From: Crassaminicella profunda
GTDB lineage: Bacteria; Bacillota; Clostridia; Peptostreptococcales; Thermotaleaceae
DNA length: 64,000 nt
Reading direction: 5' to 3'
Assembly (NCBI RefSeq): GCF_019884785.1
Contig: NZ_CP082326.1
Location: 4,457,355 to 4,521,354 of the forward strand
Made by a program: the position numbers and the translations under genes. The notes under the pieces were generated by a model. The model ran no database searches, was not told where the DNA came from, and saw nothing but the letters and a program-made list of their open reading frames with translations. This document shows positions 31,975 to 39,960 of this stretch, piece by piece (positions within the stretch are counted from its first letter, which is position 1; the number at the start of each line of letters is the position of its first letter).

Positions 31975-33861
31975 TTACGAGGAATATATATCTGAAAATT
32001 CAATATTGATTATTTCTGTATGAGTGGCTTTGGAATAATCTAAGTCATAATTTTTTATTGTATCTCCATGAACAGGGATCTTTTTTACTGGAAGGGTTAT
32101 GATAAATTCACTGCCCTGTCCATATTCACTTTTTGCTATAATCTTACCACCATGCATGTGTACTAGTGATTTTACAAGGGATAACCCCATACCACTTCCT
32201 TCATGATTTCTTGTAAGAGATTTATCCACTTGTCTGAATGGATCAAATATTAATTCTAATTTGTCCTTTGGAATACCCACACCTGTGTCTTTTACCGATA
32301 GGATGATTTCTTTTTCAGAAGCGTCCATATGCACCATTATTTTGCCGTTTTCTTTTATGAATTTTACTGCATTAGATAATAGATTTAATAGAATTCTTTC
32401 AATAGCATTAAGGTCTACTGCTGTGATAAGTTCTTCTGTATTTGTATCAAATAAAAGCTCTATATGATTGTTTTTTATATACTCTGCAACAGACATTGTA
32501 ATATTTTCAATGACACTTATGATATTGCAGTTTTGTAAATTCAATTTCAAATAACCAGAATCTATTTTAGTTACATCTATCAAGTTATTGGTTAGCTTTA
32601 ATAATCTATTAGAGTTTTGTTTTAAAATATTTAGGCGTTGATACATAGAGGTATCAAGAAATATTTCATTATTTTTCATTTCTAATTCTAATAATTGAAC
32701 AACACTAGAAATAAGATTAATAGGTGTTTTAATTTCATGGGATAGGTTTGCAAAAAATTCAGTTCGTAGTAGATCAAACTCAATAGTTTCTTTTAATCTC
32801 TTTTCTTTTTCTTCCACTTCTTTTTGTAGATTTACTATTTTTTTTCTCTCTGAAATATCTCTAAAAACCACTAGAATTTCAGTATTTTCATTATAAGGAA
32901 TGAAGGAAGAAACAGTTTCCATGTATAAAGTGTTACCATCAATTGTTCTTATGAATTTTTCTTCTGTTAAATCTATAGAACCTGTTCTATCTATTTTTTT
33001 TAAGTTTTCTTTAAATGATGGACGATAGTCTGGATGTGGGACAAATAATTCATGCATTTTCTTTCCAATGATTTCTTTTGGATTTTCAAAGCCAAAATAT
33101 TTTGCTGCTGTTGTATTGGCAAACAATATAGTATCTTTATTCCGTACACTAATGCCATAAGGACAAAGATCTATGAGGAGTCTATATCTTTCTTCACTTT
33201 CCTTAAGATTTTTTTCGATACTTTTACGTTTTTGGATATCTTCCTCAAGTTTTATATTCATAGCTGTTAATTGGGCAGTTCGTGATGTAACTATTTTTTC
33301 AAGATTGGCATTATGATTTTTTAATAAAGATTCAGATTCTCTTTTTTTCAACTCTTTCGAAATCATGCTAGAAAGAATAGTAGATATTTGAACATAATAA
33401 TCTATATAAGATTGTAACTGTTCTTTAGTAATAATAGGGACACGTGATAGTGATTTAAGATATGCACTTTCGTCAAAATTGAAGGTTTGTGCCTGTTTGC
33501 GAAAATACGCTATATCAGGATGACTTAAAAAAAACTGACCCAAAACCAGAGTAGCAATATGCTCATCTTTAACAATAACAGGAATAAAAGCATCCATTAA
33601 TCCATTTTCACATTGATAAATACCATATTTTTCTACAGGATTGAATCTGTCTTTAATGGACAAATCGCTTTTTTTACATCTTGAAGCACTTTTCGGATTG
33701 ATTCTATGAAATTTTGTACAAATATCTTGCCACCCTATACTACTTAAAATATTTCCATCAAGATCAAGAAGTGTGTAAGGAACTTTTGAGATGTTGTAAA
33801 AAGACTCCATAAGTCTTTGAAATTGTTTAAGATCTATGAGATCAGTAAATGTATATTTCAT
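31975..33861 (-). CDS. PocR-domain PAS histidine kinase
   Basis: About 628 residues, no membrane spans, so a cytoplasmic sensor kinase. Order: PocR ligand-sensing domain (about 1-165, with YNISKVPYTLLDLDGNILSS and paired Cys in SRCKKSD and YQCENG), coiled coil (about 170-215), PAS (about 220-335), HisKA with SHEIKTPINLISSV (phospho-His near 385), and HATPase_c with NLLSNAVKF, DTGVGIPKDK and GSGMGLSLV. The ATG at 33861 fits AAGGAG; a GTG nine bases upstream overlaps it. PocR domains sense small organic ligands and, in PocR itself, regulate B12-dependent propanediol genes. A B12 riboswitch transcript converges on this gene. No response regulator is adjacent. Confidence 0.92.
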   Translation of the reverse strand: MKYTFTDLIDLKQFQRLMESFYNISKVPYTLLDLDGNILSSIGWQDICTKFHRINPKSASRCKKSDLSIKDRFNPVEKYGIYQCENGLMDAFIPVIVKDEHIATLVLGQFFLSHPDIAYFRKQAQTFNFDESAYLKSLSRVPIITKEQLQSYIDYYVQISTILSSMISKELKKRESESLLKNHNANLEKIVTSRTAQLTAMNIKLEEDIQKRKSIEKNLKESEERYRLLIDLCPYGISVRNKDTILFANTTAAKYFGFENPKEIIGKKMHELFVPHPDYRPSFKENLKKIDRTGSIDLTEEKFIRTIDGNTLYMETVSSFIPYNENTEILVVFRDISERKKIVNLQKEVEEKEKRLKETIEFDLLRTEFFANLSHEIKTPINLISSVVQLLELEMKNNEIFLDTSMYQRLNILKQNSNRLLKLTNNLIDVTKIDSGYLKLNLQNCNIISVIENITMSVAEYIKNNHIELLFDTNTEELITAVDLNAIERILLNLLSNAVKFIKENGKIMVHMDASEKEIILSVKDTGVGIPKDKLELIFDPFRQVDKSLTRNHEGSGMGLSLVKSLVHMHGGKIIAKSEYGQGSEFIITLPVKKIPVHGDTIKNYDLDYSKATHTEIINIEFSDIYSS

Positions 33862-34011
33862 AATGGCCACTCCTTGGGAAAGATTTATTGATTATTATTA
33901 TATATGAAACGATGAATAATAATATTAAAAATGTGATTTATTCTATTTTATTGCATATGATTGTCATAATTTGTAGAAATCTGCAAAAATATTTAAAAAT
34001 TTTTAAATAAA

Positions 34012-34033
34012 ATAAGCCCTCACTATGTGAGGA
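34012..34033 (-). terminator. Terminator of the DUF1540 gene
   Basis: GTCCTCACATAGTGAGGGC on the minus strand, a tight stem followed by a T-rich tract. Confidence 0.8.
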
Positions 34034-34043
34034 CTTTAATTTA

Positions 34044-34202
34044 TCATTCTTTTTCAAAACTTCCACAATCTGTACATTCTTTGCATGTAGCAGTTGCTTC
34101 GTGTTTTACAACTTCGATGTGATTAAGGGTACATTGAGGCATAGATTTTGCGTGATGACGACATTCAGTTACATTACATCCAATGCTATTGTTTCCTTGC
34201 AT
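34044..34202 (-). CDS. DUF1540 small Cys-rich protein
   Basis: A 52-residue protein starting at ATG 34202 with GGAGGTGAA upstream. One DUF1540 module is visible: IGCNVTECRHHAKSMPQCTL, followed by ATCKECTDCGSFEKE. Six cysteines and two histidines suggest metal binding, probably zinc or iron. The family is common in Clostridia, often in spores or under stress, but uncharacterised. Its minus-strand terminator follows at once and the gene stands alone. Confidence 0.85.
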   Translation of the reverse strand: MQGNNSIGCNVTECRHHAKSMPQCTLNHIEVVKHEATATCKECTDCGSFEKE

Positions 34203-34426
34203 GAGTAGTTCACCTCCTTGAATAGTACAAGAATAGTTTGTGAAAAATGAAAGAAAATTATGCAAATAAAATAGTATTCCACTAGATGATAAAAATTATT
34301 ATAAGATAATAAAAATCATTTAAATAAAAATATGTTTTATGTTTATATTGTTTTATAAATTCATAGAATATAAGTAGAAGATGACAACATGGAATCTTTA
34401 TTTACTTATTTTTACAGTTGTAAATA

Positions 34427-34455
34427 TTGAAATAAATATAAAGCTGTGCTATCCT
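34427..34455 (+). promoter_or_regulatory. Extended -10 promoter, copy A
   Basis: TTGAAA, 17-bp spacer ending in TGC, then TATCCT (34450-34455). The block TTGAAATAAATATAAA recurs at 34628. It drives the 38-residue gene. Confidence 0.7.
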
Positions 34456-34475
34456 AAAATTTAGGAGATGATAAA

Positions 34476-34592
34476 ATGGCTAGTAGTATAATAGAATGGA
34501 TGATTTATTCAATACTTGAGATGTTTTCATGTATTTTTCCAGATATTATTTTTAATCATTTAGAAAAACCATTTCAATCTAATATAAAATGA
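34476..34592 (+). CDS. Tiny amphipathic/membrane protein
   Basis: 38 residues, MASSIIEWMIYSILEMFSCI then FPDIIFNHLEKPFQSNIK, with TTTAGGAG 7-8 bases before the ATG and a good promoter 20 bases further up. The first 26 residues are hydrophobic and could insert in or lie on the membrane. Too short for family recognition. It sits just before the manganese riboswitch and its promoter resembles that of the riboswitch, so expression may be linked. Confidence 0.5.
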   Translation: MASSIIEWMIYSILEMFSCIFPDIIFNHLEKPFQSNIK

Positions 34593-34627
34593 GAAGGAAA
34601 TTTTCAATAGTTACATAGGTGTTAACG

Positions 34628-34656
34628 TTGAAATAAATATAAATATATGCTATAGT
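34628..34656 (+). promoter_or_regulatory. Extended -10 promoter, copy B, for the Mn riboswitch
   Basis: TTGAAA (34628-34633), 17-bp spacer ending in TGC, TATAGT (34651-34656). Transcription would start just before the riboswitch. Confidence 0.75.
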
Positions 34657-34670
34657 AACATTTGTAAAAG

Positions 34671-34775
34671 TAAGCTATAAGGGAGTAGTCATGGGAAGTT
34701 CCCATAAATATGAATCAACATAATGGTGAAAATACCTGGTTCTATTTGCTTTAGTATTTAAAGGGGCGAGACTTA
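34671..34775 (+). promoter_or_regulatory. yybP-ykoY manganese riboswitch
   Basis: Landmarks of the family: AAGGGAGTAGTCATGGGAAG at the 5' side, ATCAACATAATGGTG in the middle, AATACCTGGTTCTATTTGCT, and AAAGGGGCGAGAC at the 3' side. These riboswitches bind Mn(2+) and switch on exporters. The downstream gene is a GDT1-type transporter, which fits. Confidence 0.88.
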
Positions 34776-34832
34776 TAGTTTAATAAAGCTATTTTTACAT
34801 AGCTTTATTAAACTATGGGTTTCGCTTTTTTA
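34765..34832 (+). terminator. Terminator of the Mn riboswitch
   Basis: A very long stem: ATAGTTTAATAAAGCTAT pairs with ATAGCTTTATTAAACTAT, extended by GCGAGAC against GGTTTCGC, then a T-run. Its 5' strand overlaps the end of the riboswitch, so ligand binding can prevent its formation. Confidence 0.85.
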
Positions 34833-34855
34833 GTTGATAAAAAGGAGGACGAAAA

Positions 34856-35986
34856 ATGTTTCAAGAAATGATCAAATCACTATTTTTAATATTCATAGCA
34901 GAGATGGGAGATAAAACACAGATTCTGGCTATGGCTTTTGCAACAAGATTTAAGGTGTATGAAGTATTAGTAGGAGTATTTATAGGTTCCCTTTTAAACC
35001 ATGGTATTGCTGTAGCTTTAGGATCTTATTTATCTAATTTGATTCCCATAGAGACCATTCAAATGATTGCAGGATTTTTATTTATTGGTTTTGCCCTTTG
35101 GACATTGAAGATGGATGAAGATGAGGATGAAGAAAATAAGGGAAAAAATTTTGGCCCCGTTTTAACAGTTGCTTTAGCTTTTTTTATTGGAGAGCTTGGA
35201 GATAAGACACAACTTACAGCCATTACTTTATCTGTAGATGCACATTTTCCAGTATTTGTTTTGTTGGGAACTGTCACAGGAATGGTATTAACCAGTGCAT
35301 TGGGTATTTTTGTAGGAAGTAAAATTGGTGAGAAGGTTCCAGAATTTGCAATGAAATTAATTGCAGCAGGGATATTTATGATTTTCGGTATAGGAAAATT
35401 GTATAGCACACTGCCAAAGGAATATCTAACTCCTGCGAATATAAGCATATTTTTTAGTGTGATTATGGTGAGTACATATCTGCTATTAAAACCTACTTTA
35501 AAGCTAAGAAAACAAGGTGAATTATCTACTTTTAAAGAAACGGCCATAACCCTTTATGAATATACTCATAAAATCAAAGAAAGCGTTGATGAGATTTGTT
35601 TAGGAGAGGATACTTGTAAAAAATGTGAAGGAAAAGGATGTATTATTGGGTACACTAAAAATTTAATGGAACATATAGGAGAGAGAGAAAAGGAGATTTC
35701 TTTTATAAACCCACAGGATTTTTCTAAAAGTCTTAAAAAGGATTTTGATGAAGAAAAAGTCATAGAGAGTTTGAGTATGACCATGGTTTATTTAATGAAT
35801 GATGATCAGGGAGATCCTATGAAGGATATAAGCATTCATAAAGTTAGAGAAACATTAGAAATGATTTTATTTAAGCAGACGTTAGATTATAATGGAAATA
35901 TGAATCAATATTATGAGAATTTAAGAACAATAAATAAGCGTATTGGAGACAAGCTCATAAAAAGGGTAAAAGAATTAACTGAATAG
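34856..35986 (+). CDS. GDT1/TMEM165-family Mn(2+) exporter with cytoplasmic tail
   Basis: 376 residues. The first 210 form the UPF0016/GDT1 fold, two homologous halves each with the metal motif E-x-G-D-K-T: EMGDKTQ at residues 16-22 and ELGDKTQ near 115. About seven membrane spans are present, one more than usual. The extra part (about 215-376) is a soluble helical domain with a Cys cluster, CLGEDTCKKCEGKGC, not normal for the family. The upstream manganese riboswitch supports Mn(2+) efflux, as for MneA-type exporters. The ATG has AAAGGAGGA. Confidence 0.9.
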   Translation: MFQEMIKSLFLIFIAEMGDKTQILAMAFATRFKVYEVLVGVFIGSLLNHGIAVALGSYLSNLIPIETIQMIAGFLFIGFALWTLKMDEDEDEENKGKNFGPVLTVALAFFIGELGDKTQLTAITLSVDAHFPVFVLLGTVTGMVLTSALGIFVGSKIGEKVPEFAMKLIAAGIFMIFGIGKLYSTLPKEYLTPANISIFFSVIMVSTYLLLKPTLKLRKQGELSTFKETAITLYEYTHKIKESVDEICLGEDTCKKCEGKGCIIGYTKNLMEHIGEREKEISFINPQDFSKSLKKDFDEEKVIESLSMTMVYLMNDDQGDPMKDISIHKVRETLEMILFKQTLDYNGNMNQYYENLRTINKRIGDKLIKRVKELTE

Positions 35987-36007
35987 TTTCACGTGAAATA
36001 CTTATAA

Positions 36008-36026
36008 TTGTCACAGAATTGTCACA
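36008..36026 (+). promoter_or_regulatory. Tandem TTGTCACA repeats, likely response-regulator site
   Basis: TTGTCACA occurs at 36008-36015 and 36019-36026, an 11-bp period typical of OmpR/PhoB-type regulators, and just upstream of TATAAT. An OmpR-type regulator gene lies 770 bases downstream. Confidence 0.65.
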
Positions 36027-36086
36027 TTGGATGGATATAATAAACTCATCAAAGGAAATAAAAATAAAAAAAGGAGATGAGTGTAT

Positions 36087-36512
36087 ATGAAAAAAAGAAT
36101 GATGACGCTAATGTTAGGAGCACTTTTGGTGGTAGGGAGTATAAGTTTTGCATTTGCTGCTGAGGGGGATACACAAACAAGTAATGATACTTATGGAAGA
36201 GGAAATGGAATGAGATTATCCACACAAAATCTTTCAGTAGAGGAGTTGTTGAAGGTTAAGCTAGAGAGAATTGATACGCTTGTAAAGAGCGGAAGATTTA
36301 CAAAAGAAAAAGGAGAAGAATATAAAAAAATTATTACAGATAGAATGAAGGATTGTACTACTGTAGGAGAAAATAGAGACAAGAATGAACGATTAGGTAT
36401 TGGCTTTGGTCAAGGACAAGGTTTTGGCCAAGGAAGAGGTGCAAAAGATGGATCTGGTAGAGGTAGAGGTCGAGGAATGGGAGCTTGTATAAGTACTCCA
36501 ACTCAATCATAA
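36087..36512 (+). CDS. Secreted DUF2680-like protein with Gly/Arg-rich tail
   Basis: About 141 residues: signal peptide (residues 1-24, cleavage likely after AFA), a helical DUF2680-like core (about 45-95, LSVEELLKVKLERIDTLVKS and GRFTKEKGEEYKKIITDRMK) and a tail of Gly-Gln-Gly-Phe and Gly-Arg repeats ending CISTPTQS. The ATG at 36087 is preferred over a GTG six bases upstream. The tandem repeats upstream resemble a two-component regulator site, and such a system is encoded next. Related secreted proteins (YckD) have no known function. Confidence 0.82.
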   Translation: MKKRMMTLMLGALLVVGSISFAFAAEGDTQTSNDTYGRGNGMRLSTQNLSVEELLKVKLERIDTLVKSGRFTKEKGEEYKKIITDRMKDCTTVGENRDKNERLGIGFGQGQGFGQGRGAKDGSGRGRGRGMGACISTPTQS

Positions 36513-36523
36513 TTAAACTTAAA

Positions 36524-36555
36524 AGGAGCAGAGCTTATTCTTCTGCTCTTTTTAT
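36524..36555 (+). terminator. Terminator after the DUF2680-like gene
   Basis: GAGCAGA / TCTGCTC stem with T-run. Confidence 0.8.
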
Positions 36556-36793
36556 TTACCTTTTCATATAGAAAATAAGTTGAAATAATTGGATATATAT
36601 TGAAGTAAGTAATGTTAAATAATATATGTGAATTAATTTTAGAATAATATAGATGTTCCTTTACAGGGCATCTATATTATTTTAATATATTTAAATTTAA
36701 TATATAGTTATACCTAACCGTATGGTATTGCACTTATAAGTTATTATCAAATTTGTGTATAATAAAAATAAATGGGTTTGAGGGGTGAGACGG

Positions 36794-37468
36794 ATGGAGC
36801 AAGAAAAAATTCTAATTGTTGAAGATGAAAGCAGAATGAGAAGACTTGTAGGAGATTATTTAAAAAGAGAAGGTTATCATGTACTAGAAGCGGAAGATGG
36901 AAAAGAAGGACTTAGATTCTTTGAAAAAGAGGATATAGATTTGGTCATTTTGGATATTATGATGCCGAAAATTGATGGTTGGACGGTTTGTAGAGAAATA
37001 AGAAAAGTGTCTAATACACCTATTGTCATTCTTACAGCAAGAAGTGAAGAGTCTGATGAATTATTTGGGTTTGAATTGGGAGCAGACGAATATGTGACAA
37101 AGCCTTTTCGACCAAAAGTCTTAGTAGCAAGAGTAAAAGCGTTATTAAAGAGAAAACAGACAAAAGAACAGGGAATTATGGTTTTCGATAGTTTAAAAAT
37201 TGATACAAATGCCCATCGAGTTATACTCTATGAAAAAGAAATAGAAATAACGCCTAAAGAATATGAACTCCTAATTTTTTTAGCAAATCATCAAGGAAAG
37301 GCATTGAGCAGAGAACAGATTTTAGATGGGGTGTGGGGATATGATTATTATGGAGATTTACGAACTGTGGATACACATATTAAAAGGCTTAGGATAAAAC
37401 TTCATGAGCAGAGCAATCTTATTCAAACTGTAAGGGGTGTTGGATATAGATTTGAGGTGAAAAAATGA
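36794..37468 (+). CDS. OmpR-family response regulator
   Basis: About 224 residues: receiver domain (1-115) with acidic pocket VEDE, phospho-acceptor Asp in LVILDIMMPKIDGW near residue 51, Thr in VILTARSEE, and Lys in VTKPFRP. A winged-helix DNA-binding domain (about 130-224) contains ITPKEYELLIFLANHQGKAL and DTHIKRLRIKL. The ATG at 36794 fits GAGGGGTG. It overlaps the kinase gene by 4 bases. It may bind the TTGTCACA repeats upstream of the preceding gene. Confidence 0.96.
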   Translation: MEQEKILIVEDESRMRRLVGDYLKREGYHVLEAEDGKEGLRFFEKEDIDLVILDIMMPKIDGWTVCREIRKVSNTPIVILTARSEESDELFGFELGADEYVTKPFRPKVLVARVKALLKRKQTKEQGIMVFDSLKIDTNAHRVILYEKEIEITPKEYELLIFLANHQGKALSREQILDGVWGYDYYGDLRTVDTHIKRLRIKLHEQSNLIQTVRGVGYRFEVKK

Positions 37469-38928
37469 AAAATTCTATAAGGATAAAATTATTTATTGTT
37501 CTCACCTTTTTTACATGCATGATCGTAGGTTTATCTTGGATATTAAACACAAAATATTTGGAAACGTATTATTTAGAAAAAAAAGAAGATCTTCTTATCC
37601 AATATGGGAAAGAGATTGAAAAAAGCTTTAAAAATGATGTAGAGGATATAAGTGATGAATTGGGAAGAATAGAAAATACATTAGGTGGAAGCATTATCAT
37701 AGTTTCAGCAGATGGAGAGACTTTATATCATACATCATTTCAAGGTAGAGGAGGAAATGGCTTCGGAAAAATGGGAATGGGGATTCCCTTGTCTAACAAA
37801 GGAATCGAAGAGGTTTTAGCTGGAAAAAAGGTGTTAGAAACCTTTGAACATCCCAAATTCAAGGTGAAATTTTTAGTACATGCCTTTGCCTTTGAAGGAA
37901 ATAATATTTTAATACTTGAGACTTCTATTGGTGCTATTAAAGAAAGTGTAGAAATTGCAAAGAAATTTCATATTTATATAGGATTAATTGCTTTGGCAGT
38001 AGGAATAATCTTAGCCCTGTGGTTTTCAAAAAGATTTACAAAACCAATAGTAGAGCTAAATAGAGTTGCAAAGTTCATGGCGATGCTAGACTTTAGCAAA
38101 AAATATAAAATACAAGATCAAGATGAAATCGGTCAGCTTGGAGAAACAATGAATTATTTATCCGATCAGCTAGATGCTACTATATCAGAGTTGAATACAG
38201 CCAATGAAAAGTTGAGAGAAGATATAGAGAAGGAAAGAAAGATCGATTTGATGCGGAAAGAATTTATCTCTAGTGTTTCTCATGAACTTAAAACACCTAT
38301 AGCTCTTATTCAAGGATATGCAGAAGGATTAAGTGAAAATGTAGCAGAAGATGAGGATAGTAAAAACTTTTATTGTGAAGTGATTATGGATGAAGCAGAA
38401 AAAATGGGAAAAATGGTAAAGGATTTATTGGCTTTATCAAAGCTAGAATCTGGAAACACTACGTTGCAAATGGAACCTTTTTTGATGGATGAACTCATTG
38501 AAAAAGTTTATAAGAAATATCAACCTATCTTTAAAGATAAAAATATCCATGCAGTAGTACAAAAAGAAGGAAAGAATTTTAAAGTAATAGGAGAAGGTTC
38601 AAAAATAGAGCAGGTCTTAATGAATTTTATAAATAATGGAATAGATCATATAGGAGGAGAAAAAAATATAACTATTCGCATAAATAGCAGTGATGAAATG
38701 GTAAGCGTTGGAATATACAATACAGGAGAGCTTATAGAAGAAGAAGAAATGAAAAAAATTTGGGATAGTTTTTATAAGATTGATAAAGCAAGAAGTAGAG
38801 AATATGGGGGAACAGGACTTGGACTATCTATTGTAAGGGAGATTCTTAAACTTCATCATAGTAAATTTGGTGTTTTGAATAGAGATGAAGGTGTAGAATT
38901 TTGGTTTGAGTTGAGAAAAGGAGATTAA
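37465..38928 (+). CDS. Membrane sensor histidine kinase
   Basis: 487 residues: first span (about 8-27), extracytoplasmic sensor (about 30-165), second span (about 170-190), HAMP (about 190-245), HisKA with SHELKTPIALIQGYAEG (phospho-His near 273), and HATPase_c with N-box NFINNGIDH and GGTGLGLSIVREI. The sensor domain contains a Gly-rich loop GRGGNGFGKMGMG whose composition resembles the tail of the secreted DUF2680-like protein encoded upstream. It pairs with the response regulator (4-base overlap). The LysR gene follows within 3 bases. Confidence 0.95.
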   Translation: MKNSIRIKLFIVLTFFTCMIVGLSWILNTKYLETYYLEKKEDLLIQYGKEIEKSFKNDVEDISDELGRIENTLGGSIIIVSADGETLYHTSFQGRGGNGFGKMGMGIPLSNKGIEEVLAGKKVLETFEHPKFKVKFLVHAFAFEGNNILILETSIGAIKESVEIAKKFHIYIGLIALAVGIILALWFSKRFTKPIVELNRVAKFMAMLDFSKKYKIQDQDEIGQLGETMNYLSDQLDATISELNTANEKLREDIEKERKIDLMRKEFISSVSHELKTPIALIQGYAEGLSENVAEDEDSKNFYCEVIMDEAEKMGKMVKDLLALSKLESGNTTLQMEPFLMDELIEKVYKKYQPIFKDKNIHAVVQKEGKNFKVIGEGSKIEQVLMNFINNGIDHIGGEKNITIRINSSDEMVSVGIYNTGELIEEEEMKKIWDSFYKIDKARSREYGGTGLGLSIVREILKLHHSKFGVLNRDEGVEFWFELRKGD

Positions 38929-38930
38929 AT

Positions 38931-39815
38931 ATGTTTAGTAGTAGAAAAAATACTTTTTACACCTTAGCACAAGTGAAAAGCTTTACAAAAACAGCAGAAA
39001 AATTGAATATCACCCAACCAGCAGTCTCACAACATATTAAATACTTAGAGGAAATGTATGGCGTTTCCTTAATCAAAAAAGAAGGCAGAAAAACATCTTT
39101 AACGGAAGAAGGAAAAATTCTTTATGAGCATATTCAAAAGATGTTAGCCATGGAAAGACAAGTAACCAATATTTTAAAAAATCAAAGCAATATCATTAAA
39201 AGATATAAGCTGGGTGCAACAAAAACCATTGGAGCTTATTTGATTCCAGATATTCTAGGGAAATATAAAATGGATTTTCCAAATCAAGAAGTAATCTTAG
39301 AGGTTGGGAATACAGAAAATATATTGAATAAGTTAAAGGATGGAGAATTAGATTTAGCTTTGGTAGAGGGGCTTTTTAACAAAGAAAAATATGATTATAC
39401 ATTATTAAAAAAAGATGAATTAGTGCCTGTTTTTTCATCCTTTCATCCCTTTGCAAAAAGAGAAGAAATAAAATTAGGAGAAGTATTCAATGAAAATTTG
39501 ATTCTGCGAGAAGTAGGATCAGGAACGAGAACGATTACAGAAAATTATTTGAAGTCAAAAGGATATAGTAAGGACATATATAAGATATTTATGGAGATAG
39601 GAGATATTACTGCCATAAAGTCTTTAGTGAAATGGAATTTAGGATATAGTATTATTTCTAGAGAAGCCATTCAAAAGGAGGTAGAAGAAAAAAGCTTATT
39701 TATTGTAAATATAGAAGAGCTTATGATTGAAAGAGAGTTTAATTTTGTTTGGAGAAAAGGGGAAAAGTGCACTTTTATTGAGGAATTTATAAAGTTTTCT
39801 ATTGAAGGTTTATAG
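38931..39815 (+). CDS. LysR-family regulator (CysL/YeiE-like)
   Basis: 294 residues. N-terminal winged helix (about 1-62) with FYTLAQVKSFTKTAEKLNIT and QPAVSQHIKYLEEMYGVSLI, linker helix, and a two-lobed effector domain (about 92-294). A YeiH-type exporter gene follows, the same pairing as YeiE/YeiH and CysL with its target in other bacteria, so it probably activates that gene. A perfect 29-base palindrome lies between them. It begins 3 bases after the kinase gene, an odd junction for a LysR gene, and may be co-transcribed with the two-component system. Confidence 0.92.
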   Translation: MFSSRKNTFYTLAQVKSFTKTAEKLNITQPAVSQHIKYLEEMYGVSLIKKEGRKTSLTEEGKILYEHIQKMLAMERQVTNILKNQSNIIKRYKLGATKTIGAYLIPDILGKYKMDFPNQEVILEVGNTENILNKLKDGELDLALVEGLFNKEKYDYTLLKKDELVPVFSSFHPFAKREEIKLGEVFNENLILREVGSGTRTITENYLKSKGYSKDIYKIFMEIGDITAIKSLVKWNLGYSIISREAIQKEVEEKSLFIVNIEELMIEREFNFVWRKGEKCTFIEEFIKFSIEGL

Positions 39816-39868
39816 AGAGATACAATATATAGGATCAAATGAATCATAGTTAAGTATATTGGACTATT

Positions 39869-39897
39869 TATAACTATAATATTATATTATAGTTATA
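39869..39897 (+). promoter_or_regulatory. Long perfect palindrome before the YeiH gene
   Basis: A 29-base AT-only palindrome with arms TATAACTATAATAT and its complement around one central base. It lies 63 bases before the YeiH start and fits the T-N11-A dyads bound by LysR-type regulators. Confidence 0.7.
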
Positions 39898-39960
39898 TTA
39901 AAAATTATAATTTTTAATAATAGATAATTTCTGCTATCCTAAAGGCAGGAGGTGGAAATA

